The position numbers and the translations under genes were made by a program. From contig CABVDH010000008.1 in NCBI GenBank assembly GCA_902497065.1, positions 15,480-79,479 of the forward strand: a stretch of DNA of 64,000 nucleotides, read 5' to 3'. A model generated the notes under the pieces. That model saw nothing but the letters and a program-made list of their open reading frames with translations. It did not search any database and was not told the origin of the DNA. Origin of the DNA: an uncultured Collinsella sp. Lineage in GTDB: Bacteria > Actinomycetota > Coriobacteriia > Coriobacteriales > Coriobacteriaceae. Every line of letters starts with the position of its first letter. Position 1 is the stretch's first letter. Below are positions 16,952-25,032 of this stretch, piece by piece.

Positions 16952-17409
16952 GCTGGGTTCAAACGCTGGCAGCGACGGCGCGGGTCGTGGTTCCGGTTCG
17001 CGAGGTCGTGGGCAAGCAGCGCCCCCGCACCGATTACCGCAACCGCCGCACCTACACCCCCACCAAGACCTTGAAGGCCGAGAAGGAGGTGCGCGACGCG
17101 TGGCGGGCCGAATACGGCGAGACCTTCGCCGGGCACGACGGCCCCGTGAGGATGCGCATATCCACCTACCGACCGCTCGCTAAGAGCAACCCCAAGTATT
17201 GGGAAGGGCGCTCTGACATGGGAAAGCCCGACTGGGACAACGTGGGCAAGCTCGTCTGCGACTCGCTCAACGGCCTCGCATTCAAGGACGACCAGCAGGT
17301 GATCACCTGCACCGTGGACAAGCGCCCGAGGCCCTGCCACGGGACGCAACCGTTTATCAGCATCTACATCGAGTACTTCGTCGAGGAGTACGTGAAGGAG
17401 AAGAAATGA
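16948..17409 (+). CDS. rusA: RusA-family Holliday junction resolvase
   Basis: 153 residues. The conserved RusA core is present: RSDMGKPDWDNVGKLVCDSL followed by NGLAFKDDQQV, with the Asp residues that bind catalytic metal. N-terminal PRPRTDYRNR-type basic strand also fits. It would cleave four-way junctions formed in replication or recombination. ATGA overlap upstream and 4-bp overlap downstream place it in the early operon next to annealing and SSB genes. Confidence 0.85.
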   Translation: MSWVQTLAATARVVVPVREVVGKQRPRTDYRNRRTYTPTKTLKAEKEVRDAWRAEYGETFAGHDGPVRMRISTYRPLAKSNPKYWEGRSDMGKPDWDNVGKLVCDSLNGLAFKDDQQVITCTVDKRPRPCHGTQPFISIYIEYFVEEYVKEKK

Positions 17410-17741
17410 AGCACTTCGAGAACAACGTGAACGACGGCATGAGCCGCACCGACAGCATCGAGACGCTTATCGACCTCACCAGCTGCATCGCCGTGAACGC
17501 CCTCATGGTGGCGGGCGGCGAGGCCGAGGCCGACGAGAAGGACGCGGGCGCTTGGTGGGCCATGATCGCCCTGGCCGAGGCCGCGCTTGAAAGCTACCCC
17601 GAGGACGTGCGCGCCAAGGGCTACCAGGTCGTCAACGAGAACACCAACCGGGAGCTTGTGGAGCAGGCGCGCCGCAAAGAGGCCGAGCAGGCCGCCAAGC
17701 ACGTCATGAGCATCATCTTCGGCGTGAAGAAGGAGGACTAG
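17406..17741 (+). CDS. Phage hypothetical protein
   Basis: 111 residues, acidic, helical (MSRTDSIETLIDLTSCIAVN ... WWAMIALAEAALESYPEDV). No domain recognised; overlaps RusA by 4 bases. Confidence 0.65.
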   Translation: MKHFENNVNDGMSRTDSIETLIDLTSCIAVNALMVAGGEAEADEKDAGAWWAMIALAEAALESYPEDVRAKGYQVVNENTNRELVEQARRKEAEQAAKHVMSIIFGVKKED

Positions 17742-17743
17742 CC

Positions 17744-17962
17744 GTGGCGCTGATCACAACGCAACCGGTAAGCGCACGCGCCCTGTTCAAGCAATCGACC
17801 ATCAAGGGCGACGAGGCGGTCTTGCAGTTCTCCGTCCGAATGGACAGCGAGAACGCCTTTCCCCTGATGAAGAAGACGGGCGGCTACGTGATCCTGACCG
17901 TGGAGAGCGAGCAGAAGACCATCGAGTTCGACGACGAGACCGGGGAGGTCTGGGATGAGTAA
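17744..17962 (+). CDS. Small phage protein
   Basis: 72 residues from GTG 17744, two bases after the previous stop, with AAGGAGG upstream. Beta-rich appearance; the end (TIEFDDETGEVWDE) is acidic. Overlaps the DUF1351 gene by 8 bases. Unknown function; the neighbourhood is the recombination module. Confidence 0.6.
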   Translation: MALITTQPVSARALFKQSTIKGDEAVLQFSVRMDSENAFPLMKKTGGYVILTVESEQKTIEFDDETGEVWDE

Positions 17963-18962
17963 CGAAGCCGAGAACGTTGTGGCCGAGGTCATCGAGGAGC
18001 AGGACGCATCGAGCCTGACCGTGGCCTACAAGCCGTCCGTCATCGAGGCGAACTTTGACGCGCTCGAAGCCCACGTGCGCAAGACCGTCGAGGCCTACGA
18101 TGGCGCGACCTACGACCTCACCAAGAAGGAGAACATCGCAGAGGCCAAGCACGACCGCAGCTACCTCAACGGCCTCAAGAAGGAGATCGACGAGCGCCGC
18201 AAGGCCGTGAAGCGCGAGTACAGCAAGCCGCTCGACGCCTTCGAGAAGCGCTGCAAGCAGATCACGGCCATCATCGACGAAGCCGCCGACAACATCAAGG
18301 CGCAGCTCGACCAGGCCGAGGAAGAGCGCAAGGCCCGCGCTTACGCCAAGTTGCAGGAGCACTACGAGGAGTTCGCCGGGCTTCTGGCCCCCGTCGTGCC
18401 CTACGAGCGCTTCCACGAGCCGCAGTGGCTCAACAAGACCTTCGGCGAGATCAAGGCTTACGAGGCGCTTGAGGCGAAGGTCTCCAAGCTGGCGGGCGAC
18501 TGGGAAACGCTCAAGTCGCAGTTCGAGGGCGAGCCTTTCTATGCCGAGGCCGAGCGCGAGCTGTTCGCGACCCTCGACCTGGGCGCAGCGCTCACAGCGG
18601 CCCGCAAGGCGGCAGAAGAGGCCGCGCGCATTGCCGAGCTGAAAGCCGCCATGGAACCTGAACCAGAGCCGGAGGCCGCGCCCGAACCCGCCGGCAACTG
18701 GTATCCGGGCGGAAGCCCCATGCAGGAGATCGGCGACGAGCCTATCGGCCCCGCGCCCATTGCCGCACCGGCGCCCGCGCCCGCACCAGTTGCCTCGCCG
18801 GAGCCCGTGTCGAGTGGTCCCGCAACCCCCTGCGTGATGCTCATCGACTCCGCCACGACCGACCAGATGCAGGCCATCGGGCGCTTCTGCGGGAGCATCG
18901 GCGTGAGCGGCGTGTTCAAGCGCGGCACCCTGCAGCAGGTCTATGAGCGCACGATCCGTTAG
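17955..18962 (+). CDS. DUF1351-family phage protein
   Basis: 335 residues. N-terminal ~230 match the DUF1351 pattern: coiled-coil KKEIDERRKAVKREYSKPLD, FEKRCKQITAIIDEAADNIK and the AYAKLQEHYEEFA region. A Pro/Ala/Glu-rich linker (~235-285) leads to a C-terminal ~45-residue helical domain. DUF1351 genes sit beside single-strand annealing proteins in many phages, as here, and are presumed to assist recombination or replication. Confidence 0.85.
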   Translation: MSNEAENVVAEVIEEQDASSLTVAYKPSVIEANFDALEAHVRKTVEAYDGATYDLTKKENIAEAKHDRSYLNGLKKEIDERRKAVKREYSKPLDAFEKRCKQITAIIDEAADNIKAQLDQAEEERKARAYAKLQEHYEEFAGLLAPVVPYERFHEPQWLNKTFGEIKAYEALEAKVSKLAGDWETLKSQFEGEPFYAEAERELFATLDLGAALTAARKAAEEAARIAELKAAMEPEPEPEAAPEPAGNWYPGGSPMQEIGDEPIGPAPIAAPAPAPAPVASPEPVSSGPATPCVMLIDSATTDQMQAIGRFCGSIGVSGVFKRGTLQQVYERTIR

Positions 18963-18971
18963 GAGCATCGA

Positions 18972-19538
18972 ATGGCAGACGACAAGCACATGACAATCGA
19001 CCAGGCGGTGGCGCAGGTTCAGCGCTCCGTGGTCGTGCCGAAGGCGCGGTACAACGCGCACGGCAACTACTACTACCGCTCGATGGAGGACATCGTTGCC
19101 GCGCTCAAGGAGCCTTGCCGTGACGCGGGCGTGTTCTTCACCCTCAACGACTCCATCGAGCAGGTGGGCGACCGCTTCTACGTGAAGGCCACCTGCCTCG
19201 TGAAGTTCGAGGACGGCACGCCCGGCGAGATCGTCATTTGCGCCTACGCCCGCGAGCCGCTCGCCCAGAAGGGCATGAGCGAGACGCAGCTCACCGGCTC
19301 GGCGTCGAGCTACGCGCGCAAGTACGCGCTCTGCGGCATGTTCGACATCGACGGCACGAGCGACCCGGACTCCCTGAACGGCGTGGAAAAGCCCGAGAAG
19401 GAGCCGCCCGTGCAGGGGCCGTTCGACGCCAAGTGCAAGGCCTGCGGCACCGCCTACCGCTTCAACAGCCGCGAGCAGTACGAGCAGTTCATCCAGAACC
19501 CCGGTTGCTGCGCGACCCCGACGTGGACGGTCTTGTAG
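18972..19538 (+). CDS. erf: ERF-family single-strand annealing protein
   Basis: 188 residues. Typical ERF core: Tyr-rich NAHGNYYYRSMEDIVAALKE, then the hallmark TGSASSYARKYALCGMFDI, then DGTSDPD. A C-terminal CKACGTAYRF...CC region may bind zinc. It would anneal complementary single strands for phage recombination. Followed after three bases by the next gene and close to SSB and RusA, a coherent recombination module. Confidence 0.88.
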   Translation: MADDKHMTIDQAVAQVQRSVVVPKARYNAHGNYYYRSMEDIVAALKEPCRDAGVFFTLNDSIEQVGDRFYVKATCLVKFEDGTPGEIVICAYAREPLAQKGMSETQLTGSASSYARKYALCGMFDIDGTSDPDSLNGVEKPEKEPPVQGPFDAKCKACGTAYRFNSREQYEQFIQNPGCCATPTWTVL

Positions 19539-19541
19539 GCC

Positions 19542-19895
19542 ATGCAAGACCTGTACGGAGAGCGCGAGCAGCTTTTCGACCAGCTCATGCAGGAGCTTGA
19601 GGCCCTGCGCAGGACTGGCCAGCAGTACGCCGAGAACGAGGCCGAGTACCGCAAGGCGCTGCGCATAGCCATCTTGGAGGAGCGTTCCAAGGGCACGCCG
19701 GTCACCGTGATAAGCGACCTGTGCCGGGGACGCCCCGACATAGCCGAGAAGAAGCAGCTGCGCGACTGCGCCGAAGCGCTCTACAAGGCCTCGAGCGAGG
19801 CAATCATGGCAATCAAGTTGAGGATCAAGACCGTTGACGCCGACATCCAGAGGACGTGGACGAGCGGCGGCACCGGAGAAGGGAGCTTTTTGTGA
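19542..19895 (+). CDS. Phage hypothetical protein, helical
   Basis: 117 residues, almost entirely helical and coiled-coil-like (ELEALRRTGQQYAENEAEYR). Overlaps the SSB start by four bases. No domain recognised; its place between annealing protein and SSB suggests a recombination accessory role. Confidence 0.65.
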   Translation: MQDLYGEREQLFDQLMQELEALRRTGQQYAENEAEYRKALRIAILEERSKGTPVTVISDLCRGRPDIAEKKQLRDCAEALYKASSEAIMAIKLRIKTVDADIQRTWTSGGTGEGSFL

Positions 19896-20527
19896 GCATC
19901 AACCGAGTGAACATTACGGGCAACCTGACGCGAGACCCCGAGCTTCGCAGCACGGCGGGCGGCATGGCGGTTCTCGGTTTCGGCGTTGCGGTCAACGACC
20001 GCCGAAAGAACCAGCAGACGGGCCAGTGGGAGGATTACCCGAATTTCGTCGACTGCACGATGTTCGGCAACCGCGCCGAGGCCCTGAGCCGCATCCTGCG
20101 CAAGGGCATGAAGGTGGCCATCGAGGGCAAGCTGCGCTACAGCTCGTGGGAGGACAAGAACGGCGGCGGGAGGCGCTTGAAGCTCGAAGTCATCCCCGAC
20201 GAGGTGGAGCTTCTGAGCCAGAACCCCAACGCCCAGCAGGGCCAGCCGCAGCAGTACGCGCCGCAGGGCTACCAACCGCAGGCCTACGCGCCCCAGCAGG
20301 CACCGCAGCAGGCGTACCAGCCGCAGCAAGCACCGCAACAGCAGGCACCCCAGTGGAACGCTCAGCAGGCCTACCAGAACCCGCCTGCCGCCCCGCAGCC
20401 GCGCCAGCAAGCACCAGCGCCCGCGCCGCAGTACGCGCCCCAGCAGACACCGCAGGCCCCGCAGCAAGCGCCCCAGCAGCCCGTGCAGCAGTCGATGGAC
20501 GTGTACGACGACGACATTCCCTTTTAG
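19892..20527 (+). CDS. ssb: Single-stranded DNA-binding protein
   Basis: 211 residues from GTG 19892, with GGGAG upstream. OB fold: VSINRVNITGNLTRDPELR, then FGVAVNDRRKN, FVDCTMFGNRAEALSRILRK, KVAIEGKLRYSSWED. Residues ~115-195 are a Gln/Pro/Ala-rich linker, and the acidic tip DDDIPF is the usual partner-binding tail. It protects phage ssDNA and recruits partners. Confidence 0.93.
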   Translation: MSINRVNITGNLTRDPELRSTAGGMAVLGFGVAVNDRRKNQQTGQWEDYPNFVDCTMFGNRAEALSRILRKGMKVAIEGKLRYSSWEDKNGGGRRLKLEVIPDEVELLSQNPNAQQGQPQQYAPQGYQPQAYAPQQAPQQAYQPQQAPQQQAPQWNAQQAYQNPPAAPQPRQQAPAPAPQYAPQQTPQAPQQAPQQPVQQSMDVYDDDIPF

Positions 20528-20540
20528 GGGTGACGGCGGC

Positions 20541-21194
20541 GTGCAAGTCCTGGACTCGCTCATCGACGGGCCGCTTAGGCTTCGCAACCGCAGGGAGGGC
20601 GACGAGCTTATAGGCATGATCGTCCGGTACCTGCGCACGGGCGAGGAACCCGAGCCGCGCACCGACACCCAGGAAGCGGTGCTAACGGCCATACGGCCCG
20701 TCATGGAAACCTCCCGCTCGCGCATCGTGGCGGGAGGCAACGGCGGCAAATCGTCAAGCAACGACGCAAGCAAAGCCGAAAGCAAACGGCCAAGCAAAAC
20801 GGGAAGCAAACCGCAAAGCAAAAGCGGAAGCAAAACGTCAAGCGAGCTGGCAAGCAAAGCCGAAAGCAAACGGCCAAGCGAAGAGGAAGAGGAAGTAGGA
20901 AGAGGAATTAAGGAAGAGGGAAAAGCGAGTGCGGCGCGTTTCCGCGCCCCCTCTCCCGAAGAGGTAGCCGAGTACGCAGCCGCCTATGCGGCGTCCAAGG
21001 GCATCGACCTCGCCTCGACCGACTTCGACCCAGAGCGGTTCGTCGACTTCTACGCCCAGAAGGGCTGGATGGTCGGCAAATCGCGAATGAAGGATTGGAA
21101 GGCCTCTGTGCGCAACTGGGTGCGCACCTCGAAGCCGATACGCGAGACGAAGCAGGAGGTGAGCGAAGGTGACGACTTTTCCCAGTACGACTGA
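20541..21194 (+). CDS. Phage replication initiation-type protein with SKxx repeats
   Basis: 217 residues from GTG 20541. An N-terminal helical region (~1-60) resembles the small domain seen at the start of phage replisome organisers; a low-complexity linker made of tetrapeptides SKxx occupies ~75-112; a C-terminal domain (~130-205: PSPEEVAEYAAAYAASKGID, FDPERFVDFYAQKGWMVGKS, DWKASVRNWVR) is the DnaT/organiser-like C-terminus often found upstream of DnaC-like loaders. The next gene is such a loader, overlapping by 26 bases. Confidence 0.75.
   Translation: MQVLDSLIDGPLRLRNRREGDELIGMIVRYLRTGEEPEPRTDTQEAVLTAIRPVMETSRSRIVAGGNGGKSSSNDASKAESKRPSKTGSKPQSKSGSKTSSELASKAESKRPSEEEEEVGRGIKEEGKASAARFRAPSPEEVAEYAAAYAASKGIDLASTDFDPERFVDFYAQKGWMVGKSRMKDWKASVRNWVRTSKPIRETKQEVSEGDDFSQYD
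20766..20879 (+). repeat. 30-bp direct repeat inside the replication gene
   Basis: A 30-nt sequence beginning GCAAGCAAAGCC at 20766 is repeated identically at 20850-20879, in frame (84 bp apart). It encodes SKAESKRPS twice within a longer AGCAAA-based SKxx tract, so the linker can vary in length by slippage. Confidence 0.85.
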
Positions 21195-21885
21195 GTGCCC
21201 GCATTGCGGGGCCGTGCTCAACGCGCGGTACGCCCAGCTGGGCCTCAAGCGCCTGTTCTGCGGTTACGAGTCGTGCGGCTGCGAAGGGGCCGTCGCCGAG
21301 CGCGCTGCCATAGCGGCGCAAGAGCAGGCTGAGGCCGAGAAGGCCGTCGCCGAGAAGCGCAGGCGCTCGCTTGTGCGCTGCGGCGTGCCCGAGCGCTACC
21401 TGGGGCTTGACCACCCCATGGCCGACGAGCTTGCGCTTGCCATGGAGGACGGTCAATGGCTCTACCTGTGGGGCGACGTCGGCACCCGCAAGACGACCTG
21501 CGCCGCAGCCGTGGCCATGCGCTTGCACGACCGGGGCAAGTCGCCGCTCATGGTGCCGATGTACCGCGTGCTCGACGAGATTCAGCGCAGCTTCCACGAC
21601 GGCGGTGACCCCTTGAAGCGCTATGCCGAAGCGGGCTACCTGCTCATCGACGACTTGGGCAAGCGTAGGCCCACGGGCTTCGTGCTCGACAGCCTGTTCC
21701 AGCTCATCGACCAGCGCTACTCGGCGATGCGCCCCACGCTGGTCACCACGCAGTACAGGCCCAGCGACCTCGTGCGCAGGCTCGCCGAGCAGGGCGACGC
21801 CGACACGGCCAAGGCCATCGTGTCGCGGCTGCGCCACGGGGCAAGGGTGGTCGAGTTCGACGGCCCGGACAGGAGGCTCGCATGA
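21169..21885 (+). CDS. DnaC-like helicase loader ATPase
   Basis: 238 residues from GTG 21169. N-terminal zinc ribbon (CPHCGAVLNARY...CGYESCGC), then AAA+ ATPase core: variant Walker A WGDVGTRKTTCA (GxxxxRKT rather than GKT), Walker B YLLIDDLG, and a sensor region LVTTQYRPSDLVRRL. It would load the replicative helicase at the phage origin. Overlaps the next gene by ATGA. Confidence 0.85.
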   Translation: MTTFPSTTECPHCGAVLNARYAQLGLKRLFCGYESCGCEGAVAERAAIAAQEQAEAEKAVAEKRRRSLVRCGVPERYLGLDHPMADELALAMEDGQWLYLWGDVGTRKTTCAAAVAMRLHDRGKSPLMVPMYRVLDEIQRSFHDGGDPLKRYAEAGYLLIDDLGKRRPTGFVLDSLFQLIDQRYSAMRPTLVTTQYRPSDLVRRLAEQGDADTAKAIVSRLRHGARVVEFDGPDRRLA

Positions 21886-22337
21886 TCCTGCAAGCAAGCC
21901 AGCTGCGCGGCTGGCCGAAGGAGCGCGCCGAGCTTTACGGAAAGCCACACCTCGGGGCGCGCTACACGGGCAAGCGGTCGTACGAGCTTCTGCAAGACCG
22001 CTGCTGCGTCTGCGGCAGGCGCGCACAGAGCTGCCACCACGTGGCGCACCGAAGCTGGGGGCTTGAGTTCGAGCTTGTCACGCCGAACGGCACGTGGAGC
22101 CTGCGAAGCCCGCTGTTCGCCCTGTGCGGCAGCGGCACGACCGGGTGCCACAACCAGTTCCACGGCGGCGCGGGCCTCAGGGCCGAGTGGCGCTGGCGCT
22201 CCAAGGTGTACGAGGAGGCCTGGTGGACGGGCCAACTGCTGGAAGTCTACGAGCCGCACCACCCGGGGCTGTACGAGTACGGCTATTGGGCGATAACCGA
22301 CGAACACGGAAACGAAATGATCCGAGAAGGGAAATGA
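21882..22337 (+). CDS. HNH-like zinc-binding protein
   Basis: 151 residues. CCVCGRRAQSCHHVAHRSWG followed by LCGSGTTGCHNQFHGG has the Cys pair, His-His and distal Cys/His layout of HNH endonucleases. The rest is Trp/Tyr rich. Possibly a nuclease for recombination or DNA processing; activity not established. Overlaps neighbours by four bases at both ends. Confidence 0.7.
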   Translation: MILQASQLRGWPKERAELYGKPHLGARYTGKRSYELLQDRCCVCGRRAQSCHHVAHRSWGLEFELVTPNGTWSLRSPLFALCGSGTTGCHNQFHGGAGLRAEWRWRSKVYEEAWWTGQLLEVYEPHHPGLYEYGYWAITDEHGNEMIREGK

Positions 22338-22717
22338 CCATGGAGATCAAGACTTGCGAGCAGTACGTGCTCGCACAGCTGTTCGACCAGCAGGACGAGA
22401 ACGACATGCTCAACCGCGAGCTGAAGTACCGCGACGAGCGCATCGACGAGCTGACCGGGCAGATTAATGCCATCGAGGCGGCGCACGGCTCGCCGATGCA
22501 GGAAGCCATCCGCAAGGCCGGGCGCGATGCGCTCATGAGCCACTGCACGGGATACGCGTGCGAGGTGACCGACGGCGAGACGTTCGAGGACTGGTGCCTT
22601 GAGAATGTGCTCAAGTACTACCTGCCCGAGGGCATCAGCGTGCTTGCGTTCATCAAGGAGTTCGAGCCTGAGCTTCGCGCGAAGTACGACAAGCAGGCTG
22701 CCGAGGCGCGCGAATGA
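22334..22717 (+). CDS. Phage hypothetical protein, coiled coil N-terminus
   Basis: 127 residues; N-terminal ~50 are a predicted coiled coil (QDENDMLNRELKYRDERIDE). No recognised domain. ATGA overlaps with both neighbours. Confidence 0.65.
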   Translation: MTMEIKTCEQYVLAQLFDQQDENDMLNRELKYRDERIDELTGQINAIEAAHGSPMQEAIRKAGRDALMSHCTGYACEVTDGETFEDWCLENVLKYYLPEGISVLAFIKEFEPELRAKYDKQAAEARE

Positions 22718-22926
22718 TACGCATCTACGAGCGCTCGCTCTGCCAGAGCTACGCAAGCGCCCGCCGGCAGGGAATCGTGGTAGCCACCACGGGCACAGAG
22801 GAAGAGGCGCTTTCCATCGTCGAGGCCCTGACCGACGACAGCTACCAGTGCTTCGCGCTGCTGGAAGACGGCACCGTGCTCGACACGCGGGGCCGCTTCC
22901 CCTGCTGCCTGGAGGTGGGCGCATGA
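22714..22926 (+). CDS. Small phage protein
   Basis: 70 residues (MIRIYERSLCQSYASARRQG...), mixed alpha/beta, no recognised domain. Four-base overlaps with both neighbours. Confidence 0.6.
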   Translation: MIRIYERSLCQSYASARRQGIVVATTGTEEEALSIVEALTDDSYQCFALLEDGTVLDTRGRFPCCLEVGA

Positions 22927-23114
22927 GGGAAACGATAACGCGCTGCGACATGTGCGGCAGGCAGATAACCGGCAACGCCAAGCTCGAAGCCAACACGGGG
23001 ACGTTCTTCCGCAAGTGCTGGCATGAGGATGCGTTCGACCTGTGCGCACCCTGCGCCGACAAGGTGCAGAAGTTCATCCACGGCAGAGAGGAAGACGATG
23101 GCGACCGAGATTAA
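22923..23114 (+). CDS. Small zinc-ribbon protein
   Basis: 63 residues with CDMCGRQI near the N-terminus and CAPCADKV near the C-terminus, a likely zinc-binding quartet. Overlaps the previous gene by four bases and the next by 17. Role unknown. Confidence 0.65.
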   Translation: MRETITRCDMCGRQITGNAKLEANTGTFFRKCWHEDAFDLCAPCADKVQKFIHGREEDDGDRD

Positions 23115-23448
23115 CCCGCTCATCATCCCGTTCGACCCGCTTTGGGTCACCACCAGCAAGCGCGAGTACCGCGAGGCCGTGCGCAGGATGGGCGAAGAGC
23201 CTGGCGACACCGACGGCAAGGACGGCCTCACCAGCTGCATTCCCGGCAAGGGCTGCGTGATATGGATCAGCCGCAAGGTCAAGGGCGGCGACCTGTACGC
23301 GCTGGCTGCCCACGAGGCAACGCACGCGGCCTGCGACATGCTGGCAAGCATCGGCGAGGAGTCGCCCGCCGCCGAGGAGCTGGCCTACATGGTGCAGTCC
23401 ATCACGGCGGGAATCATCATCGCCTGCGAGGAGCGCAGCGATGGCTAA
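23098..23448 (+). CDS. Small phage protein with HExxH motif
   Basis: 116 residues from ATG 23098, which overlaps the previous gene. Contains YALAAHEATHAACDMLASIG and a downstream EELAY, i.e. HExxH plus a distal Glu, the layout of a zincin-type metallopeptidase. The size is minimal, and the family is unknown to me; related small proteins occur in phage early regions. Predicted cytoplasmic. Confidence 0.65.
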   Translation: MATEINPLIIPFDPLWVTTSKREYREAVRRMGEEPGDTDGKDGLTSCIPGKGCVIWISRKVKGGDLYALAAHEATHAACDMLASIGEESPAAEELAYMVQSITAGIIIACEERSDG

Positions 23449-23668
23449 CGCGAAGGTGTTGCAGAAAACGCAACTGCTGCGCCTGCTGGTCAACGAGCTT
23501 TGCGACAACATCGAGGCCCGAGAGGCTAGCGAGTCGTGCCTGCACACCTACGGAAGCCTCAGCTATGGCCTGGAAGACGGGCAGGGCAAGACCCAGATAC
23601 AGAACGACATACGCAGGTGCAGGAGAACGCTCCTCGACCTGTGGAAGCTGATAGGAAAGGAACTTTAA
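23441..23668 (+). CDS. Small phage protein
   Basis: 75 residues, helical (QKTQLLRLLVNELCDNIEAR), no recognised domain. Eight-base overlap with the previous gene; the next starts two bases after its stop. Confidence 0.6.
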   Translation: MANAKVLQKTQLLRLLVNELCDNIEAREASESCLHTYGSLSYGLEDGQGKTQIQNDIRRCRRTLLDLWKLIGKEL

Positions 23669-23670
23669 CG

Positions 23671-24018
23671 ATGACTGAGAACAAAAACGAAACCGTCAAG
23701 AAGGCCATGATCTCCCAGCCCATGGCGGGCAAGACCGACGAGGAGATCGTGGCCACGCGCGACCTCGCCGTGGCGAAGCTGCGCCAGATGGGCTACGAGG
23801 TCGTGAACACCCTATTCACCGACGAGTGGTACAGCGACGAGGCCATGAAGGAGCGCGGCGTGGTGCAGGTTCCGCTGTGCTTCCTCGCGAAGTCGCTTGA
23901 GAACATGAGCCTTTGCCATGTGGCCTACTTTTGCAAGGGCTGGGAAGACGCCCGAGGCTGCAAGATCGAGCACGACGCCGCTACCGCATACGGGTTGGAG
24001 GTGCTTTATGAGGAGTAG
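23671..24018 (+). CDS. DUF4406-family protein (nucleoside deoxyribosyltransferase-like)
   Basis: 115 residues. Opening KKAMISQPMAGKTDEEI followed by GYEVVNTLF and the ending CKIEHDAATAYGLEVLYE fit DUF4406, a Rossmann-like fold related to nucleoside 2-deoxyribosyltransferases. Possibly processes nucleotides during infection. Good ribosome site (ATAGGAAAGGAAC) before ATG 23671. Confidence 0.8.
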   Translation: MTENKNETVKKAMISQPMAGKTDEEIVATRDLAVAKLRQMGYEVVNTLFTDEWYSDEAMKERGVVQVPLCFLAKSLENMSLCHVAYFCKGWEDARGCKIEHDAATAYGLEVLYEE

Positions 24019-24226
24019 CGAGTTCTCCGCCGAGGCAGTCCGCATGACGGTGGATGCCGTGAAGGCATTGGCCGAGTGCTTCGCGCGGGTGTTCCGCCAA
24101 ACGGTGAAGGCGATACGCAAGCTGGCAAAGCGTCTCGATCCGAGATGGCAGCGCCGCTATCGCCGCGCGCTAGCGCGATCGCGCTGCAACAACCTGTACC
24201 TAAAGAGCATCGGGCGATGCAGATGA
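24008..24226 (+). CDS. Small basic phage protein
   Basis: 72 residues; C-terminal half is strongly Arg-rich (KRLDPRWQRRYRRALARSR), suggesting nucleic acid contact. Overlaps the previous gene by 11 bases and the methyltransferase start by 10. Unknown function. Confidence 0.55.
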   Translation: MRSSEFSAEAVRMTVDAVKALAECFARVFRQTVKAIRKLAKRLDPRWQRRYRRALARSRCNNLYLKSIGRCR

Positions 24227-25032
24227 AGTACGTATCGCTTTTCAGCGGGATAGAAGCCGCCACGGTCGCGTGGGAACCGCTCGGATGGGAGCCGCTGTGC
24301 TTCGCGGAGTTCGATGAGTTCCCCAGTGCCGTTCTCGCCGAGCGTTATCCCAACGTGCCGAACGTCGGTGACGTGACGAAGGTTAAGTGGAAGAAGTATC
24401 GCGGCAAGTGCGATCTGGTCGTGGGAGGCAGCCCGTGCCAGTCGTTCTCGATCGCGGGAAAACGGGAGGGGTTGCAAGGTGAATCAGGCCTCATGTTTGA
24501 GTACATTCGCGCAATACGCGAGATACGTCCTCGATGGTTTCTTTGGGAAAACGTCCCCGGAGCGCTCTCAAGCGGAAGTGGGGAGGCTTTCAGACAGCTC
24601 TTGTCCGAAATGGACAAACTCGGGTACGGCCTGGCGTGGCGGGTACTTGATGCGCAGTTCTTCGGAGTGGCCCAAAGACGGCGCCGTCTCTTTCTTGTCG
24701 GACGCCTTGGAGCCTGCCCCCCCATCGGCGTACTTGTTGAGCCAGAAAGCCTGCGCGGGCGTTCTTCGACGGGCGCGGAAGAGAGGGCGCGGCTTGCCGC
24801 CGAGGCTAGAAGCTGCACTCGAAGCGCAGGCTTCAAGTACCACCAGGGAAGCGGGGCCGGCGGAATAGGCTACGAGGAAGAGGTGTCACCGACCTGCACT
24901 GCCGACTGGCACAACCCGGCCGTTCTGACCGAGCCGATAGCGATGGCCGACCTCAACGCCAACACGGCCATCGACGAGAACATGGTCGGAACCCTCAAGG
25001 TCGGGGGCGATGCGCCCACGGTGTGCGTATGA
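24217..25032 (+). CDS. DNA cytosine-C5 methyltransferase, large piece (motifs I-VIII)
   Basis: 271 residues from ATG 24217. Catalytic domain of m5C methyltransferases: motif I SLFSGIEAATVAWEPLG, motif IV GGSPCQSFSIAGKREGL with catalytic Cys, motif VI WENVPGALSS, motif VIII QRRRRLFLVG. It continues into the target-recognition region and stops at TGA 25030. Motifs IX-X are absent here and encoded by the next ORF in a -1 frame. Overlaps like ATGA suggest a coupled two-subunit enzyme; a frameshifted single gene is the alternative. It would methylate cytosines in phage DNA, possibly against host restriction. Confidence 0.85.
   Translation: MQMKYVSLFSGIEAATVAWEPLGWEPLCFAEFDEFPSAVLAERYPNVPNVGDVTKVKWKKYRGKCDLVVGGSPCQSFSIAGKREGLQGESGLMFEYIRAIREIRPRWFLWENVPGALSSGSGEAFRQLLSEMDKLGYGLAWRVLDAQFFGVAQRRRRLFLVGRLGACPPIGVLVEPESLRGRSSTGAEERARLAAEARSCTRSAGFKYHQGSGAGGIGYEEEVSPTCTADWHNPAVLTEPIAMADLNANTAIDENMVGTLKVGGDAPTVCV

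Noticed and set aside
17802..19547. 581-codon antisense frame in early operon
   Set aside because: Opposes DUF1351 and ERF genes with clear signatures.
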